Shown one piece after another: positions 20,750-30,500 of a stretch of DNA of 64,000 bases; position 1 is the stretch's first letter, and each line of letters starts with the position of its first letter. A model generated the notes under the pieces. It saw nothing but the letters and a program-made list of their open reading frames with translations, was not told the origin of the DNA and made no database searches. The translations under genes were made by a program, and so were the position numbers. This DNA is from Thermothielavioides terrestris NRRL 8126 (taxonomy: Eukaryota; Ascomycota; Sordariomycetes; Sordariales; Chaetomiaceae), in NCBI RefSeq assembly GCF_000226115.1, contig NC_016457.1, forward strand, positions 1,364,001 to 1,428,000, given 5' to 3'.

Positions 20750-21763
20750 TCAAAGCCAGCCGCTTCTCAACCTCTCGGCGAAGAACTGCATCATCGGCAG
20801 GGCCTCCTCCCGGTTCGTCGGCATCCCATCCGAGGCCCGCTTCCACCGCACGACCCGCACATCCTTGAACTCCCTCTCCAGCAGCTCGACCGCATCCTCA
20901 TCCACGACCTCGCTCTCCCGCCCGCAGCACACCAGAACCGGCGTCTCCGCCTTGCCCAGCCCACTCACGCTCGGCACCATCGACGGCGGCAGCCCCGCCC
21001 CGATCGCCACGACGCCCTTGAACTTTGCCTTCCCTCCCTCTCCCCTCTTACTCCCACCACCACCGCCACTGATGCCCGTCTCCCCTTCTTCGCCAACAAC
21101 CTCCTGCACGCGGTTCCTCCCCGCCATGCGCAGCGCGCTCGCCAAGCCCAGCGCCAGCGCCCCGCCCTGCCCGAACCCAAACAGCAACACATCCCCGACC
21201 TCCCACCCGCACCGCGCGACAAGCACCTCGCCGATCAGGCGGTCCATGACCCAGGCGCGCGCGCGCTCAAAGCCCGGGTCGTCAGCCGCGTCGAGCGCGG
21301 GCCCTCCACCGCCGCGCCCGCCGCCGGCGACGTCCAACCGCAGGTCGTCGCCCCAGTGATACCCATACCCATACCCATCAGACCCAGACCGAGACGACTG
21401 GTTTTTTGCGCCCCCCGCGTCTCCGTCGGAAGAAGAAGAAGAAGAGGAGGAGAGGAGCAGCGCGGCGCCCGGCAGCGGGGCGGTGCCGCGCACGGCGATG
21501 GCCAGCACGCCCGGCAGGCGCAGGTTCTCGGCCAGGCGGGTGAAGGGGGCCGGGGTGTCGCCGAGCCCGTGGAAGAGGAGCAGGATCGCGGTGGTGGACT
21601 CGGGCGGGGAGGGGTAAGTCAGGGTGATTGCGGGGGGAGGGCCGGGGTGGGGTTTGTTGTTGTGTTGTTGGGGGATGGAGGAGGAGGAAGAAGAAGGGGG
21701 GCTGGAGGGGTGGGAGGTCTCGAGGTAGGCGAAGTCCGCTGGGGTGGGGATGCGCGGTGGCAT
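20750..21763 (-). CDS. Acyl-protein thioesterase/carboxylesterase-like protein, apparent pseudoenzyme
   Basis: One exon of 337 codons. The alpha/beta-hydrolase core is recognisable: ILLLFHGLGDTPAPFTRLAE, then VLAIAVRGTAPLPG, the nucleophile elbow DVLLFGFGQGGALALGLA, KFKGVVAIGAGLPP, and a C-terminal TPVLVCCGRESEVVD. The same blocks occur in acyl-protein thioesterase 1, but there the elbow is G-F-S-Q-G. Here the nucleophile position is Gly198. The catalytic Asp site (HGxxD in the family) reads CGRES, and no His sits where the G-H motif should be (DGMPTNREE). Residues 15-40, 105-135 and the 150s are Ser- and Gly-rich inserts. The fold is clear; hydrolase activity is doubtful. A binding or regulatory role is possible but not shown. 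Confidence 0.8.
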   Translation of the reverse strand: MPPRIPTPADFAYLETSHPSSPPSSSSSSIPQQHNNKPHPGPPPAITLTYPSPPESTTAILLLFHGLGDTPAPFTRLAENLRLPGVLAIAVRGTAPLPGAALLLSSSSSSSSDGDAGGAKNQSSRSGSDGYGYGYHWGDDLRLDVAGGGRGGGGPALDAADDPGFERARAWVMDRLIGEVLVARCGWEVGDVLLFGFGQGGALALGLASALRMAGRNRVQEVVGEEGETGISGGGGGSKRGEGGKAKFKGVVAIGAGLPPSMVPSVSGLGKAETPVLVCCGRESEVVDEDAVELLEREFKDVRVVRWKRASDGMPTNREEALPMMQFFAERLRSGWL

Positions 21764-22347
21764 GTTTCTCGTCCTTTTATGCTTTCTTTAACTTTCGTCC
21801 TCTTGGCTGTTTCAGTTTTGTGAGGTCGGTTGCGAGGTGGTGAATCTGGTTGATGGATGGGCGCTCTCGGAACAAGAGTTGCGTTTCTCGAAAACAACGG
21901 AATTGAATTGTTATGAATCGAGGTGAGCGAAGTGATGCAATGGGAGTGAGGTGGAGCTCCGGCTTGGCAACCGGCGCTCCGCTGCCGCTGCCGCTGCCGG
22001 GCGGGTCCACATCGGATCTGGATGTAAGTACGCGGACCGCGGGGCTGCTCCGGAGCTATAAATGCAGCGCATGACATCATAAGACCCGCGGATCGACCTT
22101 GTCCTTGGAGCCATCTTGGCGCCGGTGCACGAGTTCTGCACGGATAGAACCTGTCGAGCATTGATCATAATCATAACCTATATATACCACGGATGCCACT
22201 GGCCATGGCGGTTGCTTGAGGGGTTGCCTGCAGCATCAGAGGTGTTGTTGTGCTCACCCTCCCAACGGTGCAATGATACCTGGCCAAGGGGAGACCAAAG
22301 AAACCGCATTTATCGAACCCCCACACCCACGCCGAAAAACGACACCC
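21764..22347. other. Intergenic, promoter of the thioesterase-like gene
   Basis: Holds the promoter of the minus-strand thioesterase-like gene and the 3' end of the LCCL gene. No gene seen. Confidence 0.4.
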
Positions 22348-24312
22348 TCATACCCTAAGAAGCTCCGCCTCATCCCTCGCCCTCAGCCTCGACGGACCCG
22401 GCGCCATCGGCGTCCAGAACTGCCCCGTGGCATCCCACGTGCCGGCCCTGGTATAGTCGCCCCGGCTGCTGCCCTTCATCCAGGCGAAGCGAAAGTACTC
22501 CTTCGCGCGGAGGCCCGCCTCTCTCACCCAGGTGACGTTGGTGACCACCACGGCGGTGTCGTAGAAGTACGTCCTGAAGCGCTCGACGTCGTTGACGAGC
22601 ACGCTGATGCCGTCGTAGGCGCCCGGCGGCGGGTCCCACGAGAAGGTGATGCTGCTGTTGGCGGTGATGGTCGGCGTGCGGATGGACGGCAGCGCCGTGC
22701 CCATGGGCGCGTCGCCCAGCAGCGCGTAGTCGGTCTGCAGGACCGCGTCGAACCCCCAGCGGGCGATGCCGTTGACGAACAGGCCGACCAGCAGGCCCTG
22801 GTAGAGCAGGGACGGCCGGGTTTGCAGGCTGGTGCCGGGCAGCAGGAGCAACGCCAAGATGTAGTGGTGGATGCGCAGGTTCAGGTCCGGCAGGGTGACG
22901 CTGATGATGATGCCGAGGACGAGGAGGGCGTACAGCTGCAGATTGCGGATGAGCCGCCCTTCCTGCCGGAAGAACCACACCTGCGTCGCGGCGATGACGG
23001 CCAGGATCAGGACGATGATGGCCAGGGCTGCGCGGGCGCCCGGCTGCTGGTTCAGGTCGTGGGGCGTGAGGCGTTGGATGGGGATGAAATCGAGCGTGTA
23101 GTTGGTAAGAGCGCCGACCCAAGCGGCACCGAGCCAGAGGACCGTCTTCTCGACCTGCGCCGTGAGGCCCTTGAGCGTCCTCCTGATGCCCATCTTGTCG
23201 TACATGACCCAGCCGACGAAGGCAGCGGGCAGGAAATTCCCGATTTCAGTGGAGAAGAGCGAGGGGATGTCGGAGTGGTTGGGCGTATCGGTTGCCATGC
23301 CGACTGTCCAGTAGAGGACAGTGAAAACGGGGAAGAAAAAGAGGGCCGGCGACGTGACGAACAACGAAAAGACGGCGGTAAACACGACGGAGACGGCCAG
23401 CAGCGACCATACCATATCGTGGAACTCACATTCGATGCCCGACTCAAAGGTAAAGGACAGCGGAAAGTACGAATCAAAGCCGATGCTAGTGATTCCGTTG
23501 GCCGCCGTGCTGTTGAAGTTGGTCTGCTGCCCGATCAGCTTGACCACGCCGCATCCGCCGTTCGCGTTGGAGATGACGCCCGCGTGTATCGCCGCGCCGC
23601 AGATGTACGAGTCGCCGCGGTACACGGCAGGGCCCTCGCCCGAGGCAGGCGGGCCGCCGATGACGAGGGACCGGTAGATGACCTCCTGGTCGCCCACAGC
23701 ACGCGGGTTCAGAACCTGGTAGCTCGCGCAGTTCGCCGGGCAGAGGAACGGAAACCCGGCGTCGGTGAAGGGCCGGCAGTCGACACCGTCGAGCCCGCAG
23801 CCATTGCCAGAGGCCCAGTAGGTCGACCCGCAGCCGATCAGGGTGGGCGTCCCCCAGGCGGGGATCTCGGCCGCGTTTTGGCCGTCGCGCATGAGCAGGG
23901 CAAAAGTCACCAGCCATACGGCGAAGTAGGCGATCACGGCAAAGGCGCGGTGCAGCTTGCGCGGGAGGTACTTGTCGAGCAGAACGATGGGGGCGTGCTG
24001 CACCAGCGGGAAGAGAGGCTCGATCCGGTAGCGCACGGGAGTGGGCGGGCCGCGCGCCCATTTCACGGTGCTCCTGATGACGCGGCGGACCGGGTAGGGC
24101 ACCCATTTGAAGCGCTTCCAGGCGCCTTCGTCCTGGATGAAGCGCGGGGTCGGCGGCCGGTTCTCTTCCTCGAGGTCCTCGACCAGCGGAGGGGCGTCTC
24201 GGATGGGAGCATCGGGATGGTCGGTGCCGACCACGGTCGCGTCGGAATCCGTGGCATCCTGACGCTCCACATCGACGGCCCGGCTCGTAACCTGCGGCGT
24301 GGTTTCGCCCAT
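22348..24312 (-). CDS. LCCL-domain multi-pass membrane protein
   Basis: One exon of 654 codons. The first 110 residues are cytosolic-looking and acidic, with ENRPPTPRFIQDEGAWKRFK. A first membrane helix (HRAFAVIAYFAVWLVTFALL) precedes the LCCL domain, which runs from about residue 160 to 290. It has the domain's Cys pattern: GCGLDGVDCRPF, FLCPANCASY, then YICGAAIHAGVISN and GGCGVVKL. At least eight further hydrophobic segments follow, then a C-terminal soluble region with a fibronectin-like stretch (TANSSITFSWDPPPGAYDG). Fungal LCCL proteins are conserved in filamentous ascomycetes and membrane-anchored; their role is not well defined, though a ligand-binding or cell-surface function is often suggested. 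It diverges from QTRT2, with a MITE between them. Confidence 0.88.
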   Translation of the reverse strand: MGETTPQVTSRAVDVERQDATDSDATVVGTDHPDAPIRDAPPLVEDLEEENRPPTPRFIQDEGAWKRFKWVPYPVRRVIRSTVKWARGPPTPVRYRIEPLFPLVQHAPIVLLDKYLPRKLHRAFAVIAYFAVWLVTFALLMRDGQNAAEIPAWGTPTLIGCGSTYWASGNGCGLDGVDCRPFTDAGFPFLCPANCASYQVLNPRAVGDQEVIYRSLVIGGPPASGEGPAVYRGDSYICGAAIHAGVISNANGGCGVVKLIGQQTNFNSTAANGITSIGFDSYFPLSFTFESGIECEFHDMVWSLLAVSVVFTAVFSLFVTSPALFFFPVFTVLYWTVGMATDTPNHSDIPSLFSTEIGNFLPAAFVGWVMYDKMGIRRTLKGLTAQVEKTVLWLGAAWVGALTNYTLDFIPIQRLTPHDLNQQPGARAALAIIVLILAVIAATQVWFFRQEGRLIRNLQLYALLVLGIIISVTLPDLNLRIHHYILALLLLPGTSLQTRPSLLYQGLLVGLFVNGIARWGFDAVLQTDYALLGDAPMGTALPSIRTPTITANSSITFSWDPPPGAYDGISVLVNDVERFRTYFYDTAVVVTNVTWVREAGLRAKEYFRFAWMKGSSRGDYTRAGTWDATGQFWTPMAPGPSRLRARDEAELLRV

Positions 24313-24634
24313 GGCGCGGATGTCAAGTCAAAAAGAGACCGACCGAGCCGGGATCACAGTGTGTGCTGACGACGTCCCGGAATCCTGTCCCGGAAGCCTC
24401 GGCGGCAAGGAATGGCGGCGGGGATTGGGTCCGGCAATGCCGAGCCAGTGTGCCCGCGAGGACACGAAACGAGCGGAGATGGTGCACTGCGCTCCTGTGC
24501 AGGAGGGCAAGAACAGAGCATCACATTTAGGTGCGATGGACGGGAGAAAGGGAGGGGGACTAGGTACGCAACAACCGAGCCAGGCACGATCCCGCCCGAC
24601 GGCTGGATCCCTGCCCTGTTCCTGAGGGTTATCC

Positions 24635-25033
24635 TTAAAGAGGTCCCGCCAAGACTAATTTCGGAACCTACCGCTTACAAGTATTTACAAATCGCCACGG
24701 GGTGAGCGGGGTCGCCACGACTTCGAGCAACAGAGCAACATCATCGACAAGATAAAATCGCAAATACTCGCAACAACAACTCTACGAAACCTCAACCAAA
24801 TCGAAAAAAAAGAAAACGAAGTTAACCCGCACCCTAACCTTAACCCGAATCCTAACCATTAACCCGAACCCTAACCAGCGGGGGGCTAGCGCCGCCCCCC
24901 GCACCCCCGGCGAACTAACCCGTGGCTAACCCGTAGCGATAGTGCAAACCCCTTGGCGGTCTTGGCGGGGTACTGACGCTGTAAAAACATTGCCGACAAT
25001 TGGCCGAAATTAGTCTTGGCGGGACCTCTTTAA
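24635..25033 (+). mobile_element. MITE copy 1 (399 bp, telomere-like core)
   Basis: The ends are perfect inverted repeats of about 30 bp: the left starts TTAAAGAGGTCCCGCCAAGA and runs to TTTCGG, and the right is its exact reverse complement ending TCTTTAA. There is no coding capacity. Terminal TTAA could be a piggyBac-type TTAA target duplication or a TA duplication of a Tc1/mariner/pogo element; the palindrome prevents a decision. The core carries degenerate CCCTAA repeats (24822-24876) and a GC-rich palindrome around GGGGGGCTAGCGCCGCCCC. A second copy lies at 53121-53496 in inverse orientation, which confirms a dispersed element. No transposase is present in the window. Confidence 0.9.
24822..24876. 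repeat. Telomere-like CCCTAA-type repeats inside MITE copy 1
   Basis: Seven degenerate units on the theme AACCCTAACC/TTAACCCGAA. They resemble the fungal telomere repeat (TTAGGG)n read on the other strand, but are interrupted by CG and AT changes. Confidence 0.7.
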
Positions 25034-25543
25034 GATCCAGCGTTCCTGAGGGGCTGAAACGCAGCCTTGCAGGGCGGGGATCAGCAGGGCAGCGGGACCT
25101 GAGCGGGTCGTGTAGTGTAACGTATTGTACCGTATGCCGTAACATTGAATGGTGGGGGCTTGGCATCAGCGGCAATCGGCAGAGAGCCCCGATACTTAAC
25201 CGGTTCACGTTCTGGAACAGAGTCCCTGTGGGTCGCCTGTCCAACCTACGTGAGGTACCAAGGTTGTTATGAACACAAAATCGACCGTCTATTACACACA
25301 TCATCAACGACTGACCTTAGCGGTGGTTTGGTTATACAGGAAACCCAGCGGCTGTCGCTAGTGTTTCAGGCGTTTGCCACTTCTAGGCTCGGACTCTGGC
25401 TAGAACTAGCTACACTTACTCGAATCCTCCGTCTGAACTTCAGATTTCAAATTCTGAGATTTGGAGGTCCTGCAGTGAGCCCTTGAATCGCAGCCCAGGG
25501 CCCAGGCGGCTAGCCAGTGCTGTACGAGGAGCACTCCCGCAAA

Positions 25544-27263
25544 ATGACGGCTGATAGCCATACTTTGGAGTCGGCAGCCATGAGATTCGAGCTTCTCCAA
25601 ACTGCCCTGAGAGACGGTGCGGCAGCGCGGTTGGGCCGCCTGGCTTTTACAGGCCGCCGTGCCATCGACACGCCCAACTTCATCGGCGTCACCTCGCGCG
25701 GCGCCCTGCCGCACCTCACGCCCGACAATGTGGTCAGACACTTGCAGACCTCGGGCGCTTTCATGGCCCTGGAGGATTGTGAGTTGGGCTTCTTTTTTCT
25801 CTTTTTTTCATACAAATCTATGGGCTAACCTGGCTCGCTCAGTCATTGAACGCCCGCAGCAGTACTCGAAGCGGGTGCCCCCTATTTTCCAGACCCCAGC
25901 CAACACAAAACATAGTAGCCGCCTCCATGCCTTCACCGCCATGCCCCAGTCCGTCACCACCGTCCTGAGCGCCCGCCGCCATCCCGCCGTGCAGTCGCCT
26001 ATAGGCAACACCAACAACTCCGTCTCCATCTTCACGTCGACCGGCTTTCAGGTCCTCACCACTAAGGAGTACCTCTCGGCCGTGCAGTGCCTCAGCCCGG
26101 ACATTGCGATCCCCCCCTCAGACCTCACTTACGGCCCCCTCGCGCCCAACTCCAAGCGGGCCCTGCGCATGGCCGAGCGCACCGACGAGTGGGTGGTCGA
26201 GTGGTTCGACGAGCTGCCCCCCGACAGCAGGATATCCACCTTCGCTCCAGTGCTGCCCGTCCCCTACTCCATCCAGTGGGAGTACCTGTCCCGCCTCGCC
26301 GAGGACTACCTCCCCTCGTCGCGGCTCTCCGGGCTCGCCGTCTACGACCCGGACCTGCTCCCCGATCTCGCCGACTACTGCGCCCCGCTCCTCCCCTTAC
26401 CACGCCTCTCCCTCTCCAACCCGCCTACGCCGCACCACATCCTGCGCCAAATCGCCCTCGGCATCGACCTCTTCGCACTGCCCTTCATCAACACCCTCTC
26501 GGACGCCGGCCTCGCCCTCGACTTCACTTTCCCCCCTCCACCACCACCGCCTCCCTCCTCCACCACCTCATCCCCCACTACCACAACCACCACCACCACC
26601 ACCACTACCCCGCGCCCCCTGGCGATAGACCTCGCCGACCCCTCCAACGCCACCTCCCTCGCCCCGCTCTCCCCGTCTTGCTCCTGCTACGCCTGCACCT
26701 CCCACCACCGCGCCTACGTCCACCACCTGCTTTCCGCGCGCGAGATGCTGGGCTGGACGCTGCTGCAGATCCACAACCACGCCGTCGTGGCCGCCTTCTT
26801 CGCCGGCGTGCGCGCCACGCTCGCCGGCACGGACAGTGCCAACGCCGCTCCCGCCAATAACGCCACCACCACCACCACAGCTGCTGGGTCGTCTCCGGGT
26901 CCGGGGGAGTCTGTTGGTGCAGCGGGAGCGGGTGTGATATCCGATGCCGCCGCGGGGTCCGAAACGACATCGTCATCACTGTCGTCGCCATCGACGACAA
27001 CGACGACGTTCGAGCAGGCCGTGCGGCAGTTCGCGCTGGCGTACGAGGCCGAGTTCCCCGAGGGCGTGGCCCAGCGGCCGCGCGCGCGGGGGTACCATTA
27101 CAAGAGCGTCGGCGGCGGGGAGGGGCGGCGGAATAAGCCGGCTTGGAGCAAGTTAAATGACGGCGGGGTTGGTGATGGGGGCGCGGAGACGCCGGTGGAT
27201 GGGGGCGCGGAGACGCCTGTGGATGGGGGCGCGGAGACGCCTGTGGATGGGGAGGGGGTGTAG
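25544..27263 (+). CDS. Queuine tRNA-ribosyltransferase accessory subunit 2 (QTRT2)
   Basis: Two exons, 25544-25778 and 25843-27263, encode 551 residues. ATG 25544 is the first in frame and has an AAA context; the ATG 36 nt later is an alternative. The fold is that of tRNA-guanine transglycosylase: LGRLAFTGRRAIDTPNFIGVTSRGALPHLTPDNV, YSKRVPPIFQT, then the late zinc-site block CSCYACTSHHRAYVHHLL and GWTLLQIHNHAVVAAFF, with the C-x-C-x-x-C...H ligands intact. QTRT2 pairs with the catalytic subunit QTRT1 to insert queuine at the wobble base of GUN tRNAs; the catalytic subunit is not in this window. Divergences are a Pro/Thr-rich insert (26530-26620), a second Ala/Ser/Thr-rich insert (26830-27000) and a C-terminal GGAETPVD triplicate. 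Confidence 0.88.
27174..27245 (+). repeat. 24-bp coding repeat, three units
   Basis: Three units of 24 bp on the theme GATGGGGGCGCGGAGACGCC plus TGTG, encoding DGGAETPV at the very C-terminus of QTRT2. One base differs in unit 1. A whole number of codons keeps the frame, so copy number can vary without damage. Confidence 0.9.
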
Positions 27264-27564
27264 GGAGGGAATGTCGGAGGGATGAGATGATAGAATATAC
27301 CAAGGTAGTTGTTGATAATGCAAGGAGTCGGAGCAAAATTTAGATGGCTCCTGCCTGGTGTCAAGAGAGGCGCTCATCGCTGATGACACTGACTGTAGAA
27401 ACAGACAGCTGCACCTGGGTTGGGGTAGCACGATGTCTCTCATAAGTCCATTCACACAGACTCGTAAGCATCAACGATTTGTCTTGCCCCGTGTGTTTCC
27501 ACAGCTTCGTCTCGTCTATGTAACAAGCATGCCCCACGGCCAACCGCTGCCGCTGCACGACCGC

Positions 27565-30500
27565 CTATGACTGGCCCTCCGCAGCTGCAGCCGCATCCCC
27601 GTCATCATCCAACTTCACCACCCTCCTGGCCTTCTTCTTCTTCGCCTTCGCAGCCGGCGCCGCCTCTCCCTCCCCACCCACACCAGCCGCCTCTCCTTCC
27701 CCACTACCACCACCCCCATCCCCGGTAGTAGGAGCCTTCTTTTTCTTCTTCTTCGCCTTGACCACTCCCTCCGTGTCTGGTCCTTCCCCTCCCTCAACAG
27801 CGCCAGAGCCAGCGCCAGTGCCAGCGCCCTCCTTCTTCCCGGCTCCGGCCCCCATCTTCCTGGTCTTCTTCTTCTTCTTGGCCGCCACCACGACCCCCTC
27901 CGCCGGCACGCCCTGCGCCACCTGGATCCGCTCGTTCGCCCGCTGCATCTCCAGCCGCAGCCGCTGCACCTCGCGCAGCGCCTGCGCCATCTCGGCCTCC
28001 TCGCGCTGCTGCCGCTCGTGCGCCAGCGCGTCGCCGCCGCCGCCGTCCAGGCTGAGATCGCCCAGGTGGCTCGAGTCGACCTGCAGGAGGGACTGCTGCT
28101 TCGGCCTTTTCGAGGCGCCAGCGGCGGCGGTGGCCGTCTTGGATTTGCGGGGCTGGCCATTGTTGTTGTTGATGCTGTTGGTTTCCGAGTCGTACGCGGC
28201 GGCAGTCCGCGGGGTGGACAGGCCGCTGCCGGAGCCGCCGAAGCCCAGGGTTTCGTCTGCTGCGACGACGATGCGTTGGCGGGGTTTCGGCTTGGCGGGT
28301 TGCTGCTGTTGTTGTTTCTCCGCTGCCGGGGTGCCGCGGCCCGAAAGGGAAAGTCTGTCGAGGTCGAGCTGCATGATGGGGATGGAATCAATGTCGAGGT
28401 CCGGGCCGTTCTCCTTCTGCAGGATGTTGTGGATGGGTGTGGACGCGCCGCCGGAGCGGGCGGAGTCGGGGATGTAGAAAGGGTCGTCGCGGTAGCGCTC
28501 CATGCGCTCTGCCTTCCTCCTGGCGACGATGTCAGGGTCGAGGTAGCTCTCTTCGGCGTGTTGGTATGAGCTCGAGACTTCCTCGGGTGCGTCCAAAAGC
28601 CGGTTGATTGCTGGCTCGCTGGACATGCTGGTGGGCGGCGGTTTTTGGTTGTAGTATACTTCGAATTCGTCTTCACCCTGGGTCGGCAGCATCAACGAGT
28701 CCGCCTGTGCCAGCAGGCCGTCGAGGTTAGGATGGATCGGCTCATCTAGGTCAAGATCATCGGGAAGGGGCACATTCTGCTGTGTCCCCGGTGCAACCGA
28801 GTTCAGCTCCCACCCAGCAAAGAGCGACGGAATGGCCTGGGTAAGAAGCAGCGGCGGATCCTGCTGCACTTCGTCCGTCGAGGGGGGCTGGCCCGCCGCT
28901 GCTTCCGCCGTGAGCTTGAGCAGCTCGATAAACTCGACAGCGCGCTCCTGCACTTCCAGATATGGATGCAGCGCAAACGGCTCCAACACATGAATGATGC
29001 GGGCCATCTGCAGCGCCACGGTTGACTTCCTCTCCGGGGTCCATAATGCCCGGTTGTCCCCGGCAACATGCGCGAGCAGCTTCAAGATAGCTTGCAGACA
29101 GGTTGCGAGAACCTCGGGGTCCGCGATTCGGGGAGCGAGATCCAATAAGTGTCGAAGGGTGTCGTCGGGTGATAGCAGCTGGAGAGCGTACTCGCCAACT
29201 ACCCACGCAACTGGCTTCAGGGCCCCCGAGACCATTGTTCGTGAGAGCGAGACTTCGGAACTCATTCTGGCTATGACAAGCTCAGCGGCTCGAACCGCCG
29301 CAGCCCTGATCGCCTTGACCTTGACAGCCACATTTCTGATCTCGTTGCCGATTTTCTCAGAGATGTCGCCTGGTGTTCGTGATTTTGACGCATCAAGATC
29401 CGGGTCCCTTGCTCGCGGGGTGGGTGCTACTCGGACGAGCTGGGTAAGGACGTCAATATACCAGTCGAAGTCGACCATGTTGGCGTAGTTGTCTTGGGAG
29501 CACATCCTTAGAATCCTGCCAATCACATCCACCGTGTAGTCGTCTGGGAGAGGCGGTGTGCTCTCCTGTGTCTTACGGCGCCAGCGGGAATCCGCGATTC
29601 CCTCGTCGCTCGAGTCCGTTTCGTGGTCCTGGCCCTCCAGACCGTTTTGCCGCTGACTGAGCGCCGCCGAAGACGCCTTGAGCTGCCTCATCAACCGGCT
29701 GACGATGGACACAAGATTGTCGCTGCTGACCATGCCCTGCACCAGGTCGAGGGCTTTTATCCTAATGGTGATGTCCTCGCTGTCGATACACTCGAGAATG
29801 ACGTCCTCCTGCTGCGCGACGAGGAAGGGATGCGTGACAACAATCCGGTTGAAGGCCAGTAGCGCCACATATTTGACTGGTGGGGGGCTTGTCAGTGTCG
29901 AACAGGACAAGTAAGGCCAACGCACTTACGATTTGGGTCGCTGTTGACCGACACCATTCCGCGCAGCTTGCTGACACAGAGCGAGGCCACCTCTTCCCTT
30001 GCCGAGAAGTCTTCTCCTTCACCGAGAATACCACCCTGGATGATGCCGTTGATACACTCGTATAGCAAGGACATGGCTGGGGTGGTTCGGATAAGGTTCG
30101 TCAACGGCGGAAGAAGTTTCCGGACTAGTCGGGGCTCGAGGGGCGTCAAGGTAGCGAACTGCACCACAGTCAGGGATCGAGCGACGAAAGATGATCCTAT
30201 CCTGGGGCGGCCTTACGAGCTTGATCAGCTTTATTGCCATCCAGTTGTTGCCGCCGTCGACGAGCAGCTCAAAGAGACGCGGCGCTAGCGGAAGGAAGTC
30301 ATGTGGTCTCCGCCAGCCTAGCTCGCAAACAACGTTCACAATAGCCGCCGTCACGCTCGGGTCCTCGTCCCCGTCCATCAGACGCTCCTTGATCTTGGGC
30401 CATGCCGCACGAAGGGTTTCGGGGTATACCAACGCCATCCGGTAGAGCGTGACTACCGTCTTCTTTCGGATGGCTGCATGGGAATGGCTGAGACGAGGCA

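Larger units (their letters stand above)
24313..25543. promoter_or_regulatory. Divergent LCCL/QTRT2 interval carrying a MITE
   Basis: About 1.2 kb between the two start codons, of which 399 bp is the inverted-repeat element at 24635-25033. Both promoters must lie in what remains. No gene seen. An 11-bp direct repeat GTTCCTGAGGG (24618-24628 and 25042-25052) brackets the element. Confidence 0.5.

Noticed and set aside
22216..24369. 717-codon open frame opposite the LCCL gene
   Set aside because: Longer than the real gene but Arg/Asp/Gly/Val-rich without domains; the minus strand carries the LCCL cysteines and membrane helices.
24822..24876. True telomere or subtelomere
   Set aside because: Units are degenerate, only about 55 bp, lie inside an inverted-repeat element, and housekeeping genes flank both sides.
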